Source: Methanohalophilus levihalophilus (GTDB lineage: Archaea; Halobacteriota; Methanosarcinia; Methanosarcinales; Methanosarcinaceae). Taken from it: a stretch of 64,000 nucleotides of DNA. The position numbers and the translations under genes were made by a program. Below are positions 32,877-42,874 of the stretch, in pieces. Position 1 is the first letter of the stretch; each line of letters begins with the position of its first letter. The stretch lies in contig NZ_JAGGLK010000001.1 in NCBI RefSeq assembly GCF_017874375.1, forward strand, positions 248,001 through 312,000, given 5' to 3'. The notes beneath the pieces are model-generated. The model made no database searches. It was not told where the DNA came from and saw only the letters and a program-made list of their open reading frames with translations.

Positions 32877-33503
32877 TCATGCGAGTTTCTGCAACAGGCG
32901 GTATGCCCACCGAAGCTTTTTCTTTTTCATATCATTAACAGACTCATCATCAAAATCAAATCCGGCAAGTGTAATGCTTGATGCGCCGAAATGCCGGGCA
33001 AGATAAGCAGCCCTGTCCCCGTCGGTAAATCCACCAAAATTATAAACATTTCCCAGAGGTTCGGATTGGGTGGTTCCTATTACTTTTGAAAGCAAGGGAA
33101 CATATTTGAGGAGCTTATCTGTGTTGTCTCCATGGGCGTGAACAACCATAATGGAGCCCTGCTTGTTTGCAGCCATCTCTTTTTCGACATCACCGTCAAG
33201 ATCGGTTACGATGATAGATGGGGTAATTTCCCTGTCAACAAGCACGGAAGTTGCCCCGTCGGCTGCTATGATTACATAATCCTGTAAATTCAGTTCATTA
33301 AGCTCTGCTTTCAATGTCGGGGCATTTCCACAAACAAGGATGTCTTTTCCGTGAATAATCTGCATCAGGTTTTCCTGAGATTCATTGGAAACAGCTGTCA
33401 GAAGAACTGAAAGTAAGGAGGCAGCACTTTCGTCCTCTTCCTTTGAAAACCCAAAATCTTCCAGGATCTCCCTGTAAATCGGTTCCCAGTCCTTAAATTC
33501 CAA
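32877..33503 (-). CDS. mptE: 6-hydroxymethyl-7,8-dihydropterin pyrophosphokinase
   Basis: 208 residues (DUF115 family). Diagnostic parts: DILVCGNAPTLKAEL, VIIAADGATSVLVDREITPS, IIVTDLDGD with metal-binding acids, MVVHAHGDN, and GGFTDGDRAAYLA. It pyrophosphorylates 6-hydroxymethyl-dihydropterin, a step of tetrahydromethanopterin (or sarcinapterin) synthesis, replacing bacterial FolK. It lies 15 bases downstream of ileS on the same strand, probably one transcript. Confidence 0.92.
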   Translation of the reverse strand: MEFKDWEPIYREILEDFGFSKEEDESAASLLSVLLTAVSNESQENLMQIIHGKDILVCGNAPTLKAELNELNLQDYVIIAADGATSVLVDREITPSIIVTDLDGDVEKEMAANKQGSIMVVHAHGDNTDKLLKYVPLLSKVIGTTQSEPLGNVYNFGGFTDGDRAAYLARHFGASSITLAGFDFDDESVNDMKKKKLRWAYRLLQKLA

Positions 33504-33517
33504 GCTTTAGCCTCCGC

Positions 33518-36500
33518 TTATTCATCTGCAGGAGAAATGCCGATGTGCATGGAAACTCCTTCAACGTCCCAGTCTTTGGCAAGTTTTCCTGTTGCTTCGA
33601 TGTCATAGCCGATTACCTGAACTTTTGACCGGACTTCTTTTGCAATGGATGTTTCCATATCAAGGACAAGATCCACAACTCTCTCATCATCAATCCTGAT
33701 ATGGGCTATTATGCTCTCATCAACTTCGAGATCAAGTTCCTTCCTCATGTCCTGTATCCTGCGGATAACTTCACGTGCAAAGCCTTCAGATTCGATTTCG
33801 CGGTTAAGGGTTGCGTCAACGTAAACCCTGCCACCGGTAAAGTCAGCGGATGCAACCATTTCGGGAAGTGTGTCATCGAAGTTTACCATTTTCTCTGTTA
33901 TGGAAACTGTGCTTCCGTCTTCGAGTTCAATTTCCATGCTTCCGGAAGCAAGTCCGGCTTTCAGGTCATTTCCATTAATCGCGCTAAGAGCTTTTACAAC
34001 TTTTCCGGCTTCTCCTTTGAAAACAGGGCCAATTGCACTTGGATTCGGTGTGGCTTCAACTCCCAGTTCTTCCCAACTTTCTCCTGTGTTTACAAGGAAA
34101 ACAAGCTTTGTGTTTGTCTGGTCCATAAGGACAGACTGGAGTCTGGCAGTTGCTCTTGCGACATCATCATTCTCAGGCTCGATGACTATCCTGCTTACGG
34201 GCCATCTCAATTTACGTCCTGCTTTCTGACGTGCATTGGATACTGCCTCAACCATTCCCCTGATGGTTTTCATCTGGGCTTCGAGCTCGAGGTCCCTGAG
34301 GTTTTCATCAGGCTTTGGCCAGTCGCACATGTGAACGGTGAAAGGAGCTTCTTTGTTAACGTTTAGCACCACATTGCTGTAGATTTCTTCTGCGAGATGC
34401 GGCAGGAATGGTGCTATGACTTTTGCGACTGTTACAAATACGTCGTAGAGAACCCTGTAAACTGCCAGCTTGTCAGGATCATCAGCTTCATTCCAGGTAC
34501 GTGGGCGAATCAGCTGGATATACCATCTTGAAAGATCCTCAAGAATGAATTCATTAATTGACCTGATAACTTTCTGGAGTTCGTAATTTGTAATGGAGGC
34601 ATCCACATCTGCAATAAGGGACTGCATCCTTGAAAGGATCCATTTGTCTTCATTGCGAAGATGTGAGGCAACTGATTCAAAGGATACCTTATTCGGATCG
34701 AATTTGTCCAGTGCCATATATGGAAGCGGGAACCTGTAAACATTCCAGAGAATATTCAATGTCCTGTGGATTGTAGCAACTTCGTCCCAGTTGAATTTCA
34801 GGTCTTCCCAGGGTGCGCTTGATGCCAGTACATAGGTACGCAGTGCGTCAGCACCGAACTTGTCGATAACTTCCTGTGGTTGAACAACATTGCCAAGACT
34901 CTTAGACATCTTCTTTCCGGCATCATCAAGAGTGAAACCGTGCATCAGCACGCTCTTGTATGGTGCTCTTCCAAAGCCTACCATACTTGCGCCAAGCTGT
35001 GAGTAGAACCATCCCCTAGTCTGGTCATGACCTTCTGTGATGAATTCTGCCGGCCACCATTCATCAAATAATTCCCTTGTGTGCGGGAAGCGTAGGGTAG
35101 CCCAGGAGGCGACAGCTGAGTCAAACCAGACATCGAAGACATCCTCGACCCGTGTCATTTCTCCTCCACATGAACAGGGAATTGTTATCTCGTCAACATA
35201 TGGTCTGTGGAGTTCGGTTTCAGGGTCAATTCCAGCAACTTCAACAAGTTCTTTGCGGGTTCCGACAACCTTGATTTCTCCACAGGAGTCGCAGCTCCAG
35301 ACAGGTATGGGTATTCCCCAGTAGCGCTGCCTTGAGATACACCAGTCCCTTGCGCCTTCGATCCAGTCCTTGAATCTGGCGGAACCTGCCCATTCGGGGT
35401 GCCATTTGACTTTAGTGATTTCTTCCAGCATATCATCTTTCAGATCACCAATCTTGATGAACCACTGTCTGGTTGCAAGGTAGATAATAGGAGTCTTGCA
35501 ACGCCAGCAATGGCCGTACCTGTGGCTGATTTGATCTTCGGAGAGCAGAAGATTCTTCTTGTCAAGATCTTCAATGACTATTGGATTTGCATCCCGGATG
35601 TTCATGCCGGTATACTTTCCAGCTTCCTCGGTGTAGCTTCCGTTTGAGCCAACCGGACAGAAGATTGGTAAACCATTCTTGATACCAACTTCAAAGTCGT
35701 CTACACCATGACCGGGTGCAATGTGTACGCATCCCGTATTTTCTGCTGTTACATAATCTGCTGTGTAAACATGATGTTCCATTTCAGCCTGTAAGGGAAC
35801 AAGATCTGCAAGCGGGCTTTCATATTCAAAGCCTGCAACATCTTCTCCGCTGAGGGTTTCAAGGATTTCGTAATTCTCATACCTGCCCTTGCGGAGTACA
35901 TTTTCCACAAGCTCGGTAGCCATAATGAGGATTTCAGTTTCTCCATCCTTCTCGGCTTTTACTTTAGCATATTCAAATTCAGGGTTTACTGCAACTGCAA
36001 TGTTTGATGGGATTGTCCACGGAGTAGTCGTCCAGATTACGATGAATGTGCTATCCTCATTTTTGAGGGGGAATTTGATATAAATGGAAGGGTCTGTCCT
36101 GTCTTCATACTCAACTTCTGAATCCGCAATAGCAGTTTCACAACGTGGGCACCAGTTTACCACACGCTTTCCGACTTCAAGGAGATCCTTTTCGTGAGCC
36201 TGTTTAAGAGTCCACCATGCGGCTTCGATATACTCATCCTTTAAAGTCATGTAAGGATCTTCCCAGTCCAGCCAGGCGCCAAGCTCCCTGAACTGGTCTG
36301 TCATGTCATCTTTTTGCTTGAGAGCAAATTCCTTACACTTGCCAATGAAGTTCTCAACACCATAACTTTCGATGTCTTTCTTGGACTTGAAGCCAAGTAC
36401 GCCTTCCACCTTCACTTCGATAGGTAGGCCATGCATATCCCAGCCGGCACGATCAAGGATGTCGTGTCCGTTCATGGATTTATATCTGAGAATTGAGTCC

Positions 36501-36697
36501 TTGATGATTTTATTCCAGGCAGTTCCGAGGTGGATGTGCCCGGTAGTATAAGGTGGTCCGTCTACGAAAAAGAATTTCTTTTCTCCTTCTCGATGCTGCC
36601 TTACTTTAGAGTAAGCATAGCTGTCCTCCCAGAATTCATGGACACGCTTCTCTATTTTCTTGGCATTGTATTGGTCAGCGACTTCCTCAATCATCAT
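33518..36697 (-). CDS. ileS: Isoleucyl-tRNA synthetase
   Basis: 1059 residues. Class I signatures: [10 protein letters not shown] (HIGH box, about residues 55-65), WDMHGLPIE, the editing-domain region, [15 protein letters not shown], and [10 protein letters not shown] (KMSKS). Zinc-type cysteines occur in the CP core (CPRC, CWRC, CSCGGE). The archaeal/eukaryotic-type C-terminal extension is present. Charges tRNA-Ile with isoleucine and edits valine. ATG 36697 is followed at once by a second ATG; either works. Confidence 0.97.
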   Translation of the reverse strand: MMIEEVADQYNAKKIEKRVHEFWEDSYAYSKVRQHREGEKKFFFVDGPPYTTGHIHLGTAWNKIIKDSILRYKSMNGHDILDRAGWDMHGLPIEVKVEGVLGFKSKKDIESYGVENFIGKCKEFALKQKDDMTDQFRELGAWLDWEDPYMTLKDEYIEAAWWTLKQAHEKDLLEVGKRVVNWCPRCETAIADSEVEYEDRTDPSIYIKFPLKNEDSTFIVIWTTTPWTIPSNIAVAVNPEFEYAKVKAEKDGETEILIMATELVENVLRKGRYENYEILETLSGEDVAGFEYESPLADLVPLQAEMEHHVYTADYVTAENTGCVHIAPGHGVDDFEVGIKNGLPIFCPVGSNGSYTEEAGKYTGMNIRDANPIVIEDLDKKNLLLSEDQISHRYGHCWRCKTPIIYLATRQWFIKIGDLKDDMLEEITKVKWHPEWAGSARFKDWIEGARDWCISRQRYWGIPIPVWSCDSCGEIKVVGTRKELVEVAGIDPETELHRPYVDEITIPCSCGGEMTRVEDVFDVWFDSAVASWATLRFPHTRELFDEWWPAEFITEGHDQTRGWFYSQLGASMVGFGRAPYKSVLMHGFTLDDAGKKMSKSLGNVVQPQEVIDKFGADALRTYVLASSAPWEDLKFNWDEVATIHRTLNILWNVYRFPLPYMALDKFDPNKVSFESVASHLRNEDKWILSRMQSLIADVDASITNYELQKVIRSINEFILEDLSRWYIQLIRPRTWNEADDPDKLAVYRVLYDVFVTVAKVIAPFLPHLAEEIYSNVVLNVNKEAPFTVHMCDWPKPDENLRDLELEAQMKTIRGMVEAVSNARQKAGRKLRWPVSRIVIEPENDDVARATARLQSVLMDQTNTKLVFLVNTGESWEELGVEATPNPSAIGPVFKGEAGKVVKALSAINGNDLKAGLASGSMEIELEDGSTVSITEKMVNFDDTLPEMVASADFTGGRVYVDATLNREIESEGFAREVIRRIQDMRKELDLEVDESIIAHIRIDDERVVDLVLDMETSIAKEVRSKVQVIGYDIEATGKLAKDWDVEGVSMHIGISPADE

Positions 36698-36876
36698 GGA
36701 TCATCTCTATAATCAGTAAGTGTTCTGATATCCCTAATACAATAAAGGTTTTAAATACTTTGGGTACACTGACAGGTTTTCCGAAATGGAAGAACTATGT
36801 CTTTGCGTGGTGCCTGAACAAATATTTAAGACCGATTGCAGGTAATTCTATGCAGGACATTATCTGATTGGGTGAT

Positions 36877-37359
36877 ATGTTGAAAATTAAAGGAAGGGTT
36901 CAACTCCGCAAATCTGACCGGAAGAAATTATTGGATGATCTCGAAAAACGCTTCAAGGGACTGGAAAGTCTCGAAGACAGCCGTCTGGAGACGATTAAGG
37001 CAGATGGAACTCCGGTTTTACTTGTTGATGGTCAACCTCTTTTTTTCCAGGAATCAAATGTCTGGTTCCCAACTGTCAAAGGGGTGCTAGAATACGGTCT
37101 TGACAGGTATTCTGTTGTTGTGGACAAGGGTGCCGTCCGCTTTGTTGTCAATGGGGCGGATATAATGTGTCCGGGAATTGTATCTGCAGACCCAGGAGTT
37201 TCTGAGGGTGATCTTGTGATAATAAAGGAAGAGGGGCACAACAAACCTCTTGCAATTGGCAAGGCTTTGATGGATGGCCCGGAAATGGTGGCAGATTCCG
37301 GAAAAGCTATTAAATCTCTTCATTATGTTGGGGATAGCCTCTGGAATCTCGAGATATAA
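36877..37359 (+). CDS. PUA-domain RNA-binding protein (MCT-1 like)
   Basis: 160 residues. The N-terminal half (LKIKGRVQLRKSDRKKLLDD) is the alpha/beta pre-PUA domain and the C-terminal half a PUA domain (DKGAVRFVVNGADIMCPGIV, then GDLVIIKEEGHNKPLAIG). Archaeal members of this family resemble MCT-1/DENR-type factors that bind tRNA or ribosomes. A TATA-like AAATATTTAAG lies near 36820. ATG 36877 is used; TTG 36868 is in frame and the GGTGAT between them is close to the ATG, so the start is uncertain. Confidence 0.85.
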   Translation: MLKIKGRVQLRKSDRKKLLDDLEKRFKGLESLEDSRLETIKADGTPVLLVDGQPLFFQESNVWFPTVKGVLEYGLDRYSVVVDKGAVRFVVNGADIMCPGIVSADPGVSEGDLVIIKEEGHNKPLAIGKALMDGPEMVADSGKAIKSLHYVGDSLWNLEI

Positions 37360-37455
37360 GCGATATCATTAAAATAAGATGAACGTTCATATAACAACGG
37401 TTGCATTATCATAACAGACCGGATGCTTAAAAGAAAATTTAATAGGTGAGGATTA

Positions 37456-37836
37456 ATGGCAAATTTCATGGACAAGCTTTTTGGAAGCAGCAGTAAAAGT
37501 GCTTCTTCTACAGAGGAATATACTGAACTTGATTTAGGTAAGTATGAAGAGGTCTGGGAAGACGAACCTGCGGAAACCTATGTAAGGGTTGCAGAGCTCA
37601 ACAACCTGAACGATTTGCCCGGTCTTAAGAAAGAGATCTATGATGGCAATATCCTTATGATTGACATTTCTAACATAAAAGCAGACAAACTGATGCTTGA
37701 TCGTGCCCTGAAAGACCTCAAGGATGTTGTAATTGATGTCCATGGAGACATTGCGGGTCTTAAGGAAGATCAGGTTCTCGTTACTCCTACCGGTGTTAAG
37801 ATAGACAGATCCAAGATTTTCGGTGGACGTTATTGA
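37456..37836 (+). CDS. sepF: SepF-type cell-division protein
   Basis: 126 residues. The N-terminal amphipathic segment MANFMDKLFGS is the membrane-targeting helix of SepF, followed by a polar linker and the DUF552/SepF fold (TYVRVAELNNLNDLPGLKKE, GNILMIDISN, DLKDVVIDVHGDIAGL, VLVTPTGVKI). In archaea SepF anchors FtsZ to the membrane at the division site. The stop overlaps the following ZPR1-type gene, so the two are coupled. Confidence 0.9.
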   Translation: MANFMDKLFGSSSKSASSTEEYTELDLGKYEEVWEDEPAETYVRVAELNNLNDLPGLKKEIYDGNILMIDISNIKADKLMLDRALKDLKDVVIDVHGDIAGLKEDQVLVTPTGVKIDRSKIFGGRY

Positions 37837-38474
37837 ATTCAAGTGAGAGTGACAAGGGGTTTGAGACAAGATCTTCCTGTCCCCTTTGTCATGGAGACCT
37901 CATCATTCACTGGCAGGAAGATGACATTCCTTACTTTGGCGCAGTAATGTATATTACCACGCGGTGTAGCTGTGGCTTCCGGTTTGCCGATACTATGATC
38001 CTGACACAGAAGGATCCGGTGCGCTGTGAGATGAGTATTGATAATCTGGAAGATCTCAATGCCCGTGTTATCCGCTCGACTTCGGGAACCATCAGGGTAC
38101 CAGAACTGGGAATTGATGTCGAGCCAGGTTCTATTTCCGATTCTTATGTTACTAATATTGAAGGAGTTCTCGCCCGTATACGGGATGTTGTGGTAACCGC
38201 TGTAAAATGGTGTGAGGAAGAGCCTGAAAAACAGGCTGCAGGCAATTCCATAATTGGAAGGATTGACGCGGTTCTGGACGGTGCCGGAGGCGTTTCCGTG
38301 GTTATTGAAGATCCCCTTGGCAACAGTGTGATTATAGGAGATAAGGCAGTCTGTAAAACCCTTTCTCCCGAGGAAGCAGCAGATCTTAAAACCGGAATGA
38401 TTGTTTTTGATGTTGATTCTTCTGCTTTGAAAGCCGACACTTCCGAGGACGGGCAAAGCTACGAATCGGTGTAA
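37833..38474 (+). CDS. ZPR1-type zinc-finger protein
   Basis: 213 residues. Zinc site: CPLCHGD with CSCGFR about 28 residues later, followed by the ZPR1 core IRVPELGIDVEPGSISDSYV and NIEGVLARIRDVV. Eukaryotic ZPR1 is a chaperone for elongation factor 1A; an equivalent archaeal role has been suggested for the family. Starts with TTG 37833 overlapping the sepF stop (TTGA). Confidence 0.88.
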   Translation: MNSSESDKGFETRSSCPLCHGDLIIHWQEDDIPYFGAVMYITTRCSCGFRFADTMILTQKDPVRCEMSIDNLEDLNARVIRSTSGTIRVPELGIDVEPGSISDSYVTNIEGVLARIRDVVVTAVKWCEEEPEKQAAGNSIIGRIDAVLDGAGGVSVVIEDPLGNSVIIGDKAVCKTLSPEEAADLKTGMIVFDVDSSALKADTSEDGQSYESV

Positions 38475-38550
38475 GGCTTCAACCTGATCCGTAGCTTAAG
38501 ATATCGATATATACCGATTAATCCTATTTGCACACATTGAGGTGCAAAAT

Positions 38551-39321
38551 ATGAAAACCAACATTTTTCTTGTCGGGATTATCCTGATTATTGCCATTGC
38601 TTTTGCAGGTTGTGTGGCAAATGAAGAACCTTCAGAAGGCACAGGTGAAGAGACTGTAGTTCCTGAAGGCGCAGAAAACAAACTCAATGGATTTGTTACT
38701 TTTGAATCCATTGAATCTCCATTTGAGAATGCTTCCATTCGTATTACCCTTGAAGACGTGAGTCTCGCAGATGTATCTTCGGTGCTCATTGCAGAGACTA
38801 CCCTTGAAGACATTTCCCTTGATGGAACCTCTGATCTATCAATTCCCTTTGAACTCAATTACGGGGATCTTCAGGAAGGTCAGACTTACTCCCTGTCAGC
38901 ACATGTGGATGTTGACGGTGACGGCGTTTTTTCTTCAGGCGACTATTTAACTACCGAGCATGTCGATGTTTCACCTTCAGGTGTGGAGGGAACAATTGAG
39001 GTGCCAGTTGAATTAATCGGGGGGGATGCAGATGGTGGTGAAGCTGAAGAATTGCTAAGCTTGACCGGAACAATAACATCAATTGATTTTACTGATTCAT
39101 CTACTATGATTCTGGTTGAGAGTCAGGGGGAGACTGAACCTGTTTACTCTGAGGGAGTAAGATTTGTGATTTCTGAAGATACTAACATAGTAGGTCTGGA
39201 TGGCGGCATTTATTATGTGGAGGATTTACAGGAAGGATTTGAAGTCAGGGTTTTCTTTGAACCGGTGATGACTTCCAGTCTTCCACCCATCGCAGAAGCA
39301 ACTTTGATCCAGCTGGTTTAA
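38551..39321 (+). CDS. Lipoprotein with YbaY/YscW-like domain
   Basis: 256 residues. The lipobox FAGC ends a hydrophobic signal (NIFLVGIILIIAIAFAGC). After an acidic linker comes a YbaY/YscW-like beta domain (ASIRITLEDVSLADVSSVLI, IPFELNYGDLQEGQTYSLSA, VDVDGDG) and a second small beta domain (SLTGTITSIDFTDSSTMILV). It should be lipid-anchored on the outer face of the membrane. Function unknown. GAGGTG six bases before ATG 38551 fixes the start. Confidence 0.82.
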   Translation: MKTNIFLVGIILIIAIAFAGCVANEEPSEGTGEETVVPEGAENKLNGFVTFESIESPFENASIRITLEDVSLADVSSVLIAETTLEDISLDGTSDLSIPFELNYGDLQEGQTYSLSAHVDVDGDGVFSSGDYLTTEHVDVSPSGVEGTIEVPVELIGGDADGGEAEELLSLTGTITSIDFTDSSTMILVESQGETEPVYSEGVRFVISEDTNIVGLDGGIYYVEDLQEGFEVRVFFEPVMTSSLPPIAEATLIQLV

Positions 39322-39585
39322 GTTGTCGAATCTATTTTTTTGGATTGAATGCTGTAAAAAAGTGCGTGGATCCCGGAAGGCTAAGGTCTTCCTTGTCCTT
39401 TCACTTTCTAACATGGAATGTTTACTCAGTTGCTACAATTTTTCGTTGTTTCTGCCATCCAAATAAAAATATTGGATAGCAGCCAAATTTATTGTTTTGT
39501 ATTATATAATACAAATAGGAATCTATTTAAGGTTGTATCAACATCCCATATTTACTTTAAGTGATACTTCAAATGAGGTGGCCGA
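39322..39585. other. Intergenic region with hairpin and promoter
   Basis: No gene is seen. A stem CTGC(C)ATCCAA/TTGGAT(A)GCAG occupies about 39452-39482 and may end the lipoprotein transcript. A TATA box ATTATATAAT at about 39501-39510 is placed to serve the histidine kinase, and GAGGTGG at 39575-39581 is its likely ribosome-binding site. Confidence 0.5.
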
Positions 39586-41829
39586 ATACCATTCCAAATC
39601 ACGCCTTATGGTGCAATACTATTGGCTTCAGCATTACTATCCTTTTTAATAGCACTTACTTTATGGTACAGGCGTACGTCTCTGGGAGGTTTGACTCTTT
39701 TTCTCCTGATGCTTGCAATAATTGAGTGGCAGGTTTGTGCAAGCCTTGAGTCAATTGCTGTAGGGATTCCTGCAAAGGTTTTCTGGTCAAAAATATGCTA
39801 TGTAGGAACACTGTCCACGCCTGTTCTGCTGCTTGTTTTTTCAATGCAGTATGCAAATCTGGAAAAATGGCTTACCCGGAGGAACCTGATTTTACTTTCT
39901 TTGACACCGGTTTCAGTCTTCATTCTGGCTATAACAAATGAATGGCACTATCTGATATGGACAAGTTTTACGCCGCTGTCGGATCCTTCCCTTAATACGA
40001 TTGTGTATGGTCATGGACCGGCATTCTGGGTGATGATTGCCTATAGTTATATGTTACTCGTTGCCAGTACACTGATTATCTTCCGTTCAAGGCAGAAGTC
40101 CAGGCAAATTTACCGGCGCCAGAGTGAACTAATGATTCTGGCTCTCCTGTTCCCATGGCTTGGAAATATATTGTACCTTTTAAAAGTGGGGCTATTTCCG
40201 GGCCAGGATATCACTGTGCTTGGTTTCACGGTAGCCGGGATTATGCTTTCATTTAACCTGCACCAGTTCAAATTCCTTGATCTGGTTCCAATGGCACGTG
40301 GTAAGCTAATGGAAGAAATGCAGGATGGGCTTCTGGTTGTTGATTCCAGAGGCAGGATTGCAGACGCGAATCATGAGGCTGCGGACATTGTTTCTGTTCA
40401 TTCTGATAAACTGGTAGGTAAGCATATTGATGATTTGCTTCCGGATCTTGGATCTGCGATTAAGGGAGCTGGCTTACAGGGTGCCGCCTCCCGGGAACTG
40501 GAAATTGTGAAAGAGAATTCGAAGTATACATATAATACCAAGATAACACCTTTAGCCGGATTGGAGGGAGACCCTTTTGGCCATCTGGTTTTGCTTCACG
40601 ATGTTACAGGTCTGAAGCGAGTAGAGGAGATACTTCGTGAAAGTGAGGAGAAGTATCGTGCAATTGTAGAAAGTAGTCACGATGTAGTTTTCATTTACCG
40701 TGGTGACAGGTTTTTGTTTGCCAATAACAGTGCCAGTGAAATTACCGGTTATTCAAGAGATGAGCTCTATAACATGAGTGTTCTGAACGTGGTGCATCCG
40801 GATGAAAGGGAAAAGCTTGCTGAAATTATCCGTAAAAGACAAAACGGTGAGTATGCGCCTCAAAAATATGAAACTCTTATACTTACCCGTTCGGGGGAGA
40901 CGCGATATATGGAGATGGCAACTAGTGCTATTACATATGAGGGTGAATCCGCTTTTCTTGTTTCGGCAAGGGATACTACTGAACGAAAGAATGCTGAAAA
41001 AAGGTTGATTGAGGCGAAAATCAGGGCAGAGGATGCGGATCGCATCAAATCGGAGTTCCTTGCCAATATGAGCCATGAGTTGCGAACGCCGATGAATGCG
41101 ATTATAGGTTTTGCCCAGTTGCTGAAGGCCCAGGATTATGGCGATTTGAGTGAGAAGCAGGATAAGTATGTGTCCAATGTCCTGCAAAGCGGGACACATT
41201 TGCTGGAACTTATTAATGGTATCCTTGATCTGTCTAAAGTGGAAGCATGTGAGATGAAATTTAAACCCGAGTTGTTCTATCTTTCTGCAGTATTCCACGA
41301 AATCGGATTGCTGGTACAGCCCCTGGCAAGGAAGAAGCATATTACTCTGGATATCAATCTCGAAACAGAAGATATAGAGACCTGTGCTGATAGACTCAAG
41401 TTCAAGCAAATAATGTATAACCTTCTGAGCAATGCGATAAAATTCACCCCTGAGCATGGTTGCGTGTGGGTCACTGCAACGGATGTTGATGGCAGTATCC
41501 GGGTTTCAGTTAAGGATAACGGAATAGGTATTTCCAAATCAGCCCAGAAGAGCATTTTTGAGCCTTTCAAGCAGGTCGATTCCTCAACTACCCGGGCATA
41601 TGGTGGTACGGGGCTTGGCCTTGCCCTTGTGAAGAAATTCGTGGAAATGCACAACGGGGAGATTCATGTAGACAGTGAGGAAGGAAAGGGAAGTGTATTC
41701 ACTTTCACAGTTCCCAGGACATGTGAACACTTTCAGTATCCAGAAACTTCTGAATCCGAAGGGGAGGTCAACCTCTCCGAAGAAGATGATGATGGCGAGA
41801 AAGTTCCCATTCGTGCCTATATCAATTAA
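39586..41829 (+). CDS. Membrane histidine kinase (7TM-PAS-PAS-HisKA-HATPase)
   Basis: About 747 residues. An N-terminal seven-helix sensor of the histidine-kinase 7TM family (residues 1-220; the conserved IPFQITPYGAILLASALLS is encoded from 39586), two PAS domains (about 235-340 and 355-475), HisKA with phospho-acceptor in MSHELRTPMNAIIGF, and HATPase with NLLSNAIKF, DNGIGI and GGTGLGLALV. No start codon ATG, GTG or TTG exists in frame between the TGA at 39574-39576 and TTG 39622. The first plausible start preceded by GAGGTGG is ATA 39586; TTG 39622 would cut the first helix. No response regulator is adjacent. Confidence 0.85.
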   Translation: MPFQITPYGAILLASALLSFLIALTLWYRRTSLGGLTLFLLMLAIIEWQVCASLESIAVGIPAKVFWSKICYVGTLSTPVLLLVFSMQYANLEKWLTRRNLILLSLTPVSVFILAITNEWHYLIWTSFTPLSDPSLNTIVYGHGPAFWVMIAYSYMLLVASTLIIFRSRQKSRQIYRRQSELMILALLFPWLGNILYLLKVGLFPGQDITVLGFTVAGIMLSFNLHQFKFLDLVPMARGKLMEEMQDGLLVVDSRGRIADANHEAADIVSVHSDKLVGKHIDDLLPDLGSAIKGAGLQGAASRELEIVKENSKYTYNTKITPLAGLEGDPFGHLVLLHDVTGLKRVEEILRESEEKYRAIVESSHDVVFIYRGDRFLFANNSASEITGYSRDELYNMSVLNVVHPDEREKLAEIIRKRQNGEYAPQKYETLILTRSGETRYMEMATSAITYEGESAFLVSARDTTERKNAEKRLIEAKIRAEDADRIKSEFLANMSHELRTPMNAIIGFAQLLKAQDYGDLSEKQDKYVSNVLQSGTHLLELINGILDLSKVEACEMKFKPELFYLSAVFHEIGLLVQPLARKKHITLDINLETEDIETCADRLKFKQIMYNLLSNAIKFTPEHGCVWVTATDVDGSIRVSVKDNGIGISKSAQKSIFEPFKQVDSSTTRAYGGTGLGLALVKKFVEMHNGEIHVDSEEGKGSVFTFTVPRTCEHFQYPETSESEGEVNLSEEDDDGEKVPIRAYIN

Positions 41830-41844
41830 ACAGGCATCAGATTA

Positions 41845-41863
41845 ATATTACTAGTAGTAATAT
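41845..41863. promoter_or_regulatory. Perfect 19-base inverted repeat, operator candidate
   Basis: ATATTACTA-G-TAGTAATAT with nine-base arms, followed near 41872 by another half-site TAGTAATATA that merges into a TATA box. It lies about 55-75 bases before the small gene at 41919 and just after the kinase stop codon. The regulator is unknown. Confidence 0.5.
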
Positions 41864-41918
41864 CAATGCGATAGTAATATATAGAATATGGAATATCACT
41901 TATTGTAGGTGATAAAAA

Positions 41919-42095
41919 ATGAGCCACATACATGGTATCCACGCCTTTTCGGTTCCGTTTGTCGCAGGATTTGCAAACAGGCTTTTCCATACTCTTTTCG
42001 TGAGCGAGGAGCATTCCATGTCCGCAAATCTTTACCAGTGCCCGGGTGGCTCATGCAGCACTTCAGTTCCGGAGAATGCGATTGAGGCTAATTGA
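41919..42095 (+). CDS. Small His/Cys-containing hypothetical protein
   Basis: 58 residues. The N-terminus MSHIHGIHAFSVPF is His-rich, a hydrophobic part follows, and the C-terminal half holds two cysteines in YQCPGGSCSTS. GGTGAT lies 6 bases upstream and the operator-like repeat and TATA box precede it, so it is probably expressed. The His and Cys content suggests metal binding; no family is recognised. Confidence 0.45.
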   Translation: MSHIHGIHAFSVPFVAGFANRLFHTLFVSEEHSMSANLYQCPGGSCSTSVPENAIEAN

Positions 42096-42113
42096 AAGGC
42101 TTGTTCCTCGGTT

Positions 42114-42785
42114 TCAGGAAGTCAGCTCTTTCTCCTTTTGACGGATGTGCTCTTCAAATTCTTTCTTGAAAATGCCAATGACAGGTTTTTTTGCAACTTT
42201 TCTGACTCTGCGGAAGTAAAAGACAAAAATCAGAAAAACCAGCAGAAGAAAAAATACTGTGGATCCAAATCCTGAAGTTAGTGGCAAACCTGCATAATAT
42301 GTAGTTGTGAAGAAAGCAAAGATCAAGAGTATAAAATGTCTCTTTTTGAAACCAATGCCAAAGTTACCTCTTATATTTACGCTATTTAGTCCTTCATCAA
42401 ATTCTAAATAAATGCTGTCGAATGGTTGTTTATTTGGTTTTTTATCTGTTCCAAAAGACATATTCACAATTTCATCTGTATCATCCAAGTTGAAATCAGG
42501 AGTATAATCCTTATATGTATACTGAGGGTGCCGAATCCCTTCTTTCTCCTCCTTATTAGGATTTATTATTTTGATCCTTCCAGTTTTGTAACCTCTATTC
42601 CAGTAGAAATCACCTATGATGTTCACAAGTTTGTTCAAAGGGATACGAGTTTTGATTTCAAATTGAAGTGGAGAGTAGTCAAAATGTCTATCAAACCAGT
42701 CGCTAAACCAATCTATTTTTGCTACCACAATAATTGCTATAATTGGCATAGCAAAAGATAGTATATCGACTATAAGATCAAACAT
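42114..42785 (-). CDS. Membrane protein downstream of the Rhs gene; candidate immunity protein
   Basis: 223 residues. An N-terminal helix (FAMPIIAIIVVAKIDWF), a soluble part with a beta-rich segment (IRTRIPLNK-like to YRDFTPDFN), then two adjacent helices (about 150-190) and a basic, charged C-terminus (EFEEHIRQKEKELTS). No family is recognised. It lies 89 bases after the end of the Rhs gene on the same strand, the position of immunity genes in Rhs polymorphic-toxin loci. A membrane immunity protein would fit a toxin that acts on membranes. This is inference from position. Confidence 0.5.
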   Translation of the reverse strand: MFDLIVDILSFAMPIIAIIVVAKIDWFSDWFDRHFDYSPLQFEIKTRIPLNKLVNIIGDFYWNRGYKTGRIKIINPNKEEKEGIRHPQYTYKDYTPDFNLDDTDEIVNMSFGTDKKPNKQPFDSIYLEFDEGLNSVNIRGNFGIGFKKRHFILLIFAFFTTTYYAGLPLTSGFGSTVFFLLLVFLIFVFYFRRVRKVAKKPVIGIFKKEFEEHIRQKEKELTS

Positions 42786-42874
42786 TTAGGGCTACTCCTG
42801 AAATATTTTCCAATTATGCAGTTCTGTTTCAAATTTCCATAGCACAGGTCTCATCTATTTAGACTCTACTCACT

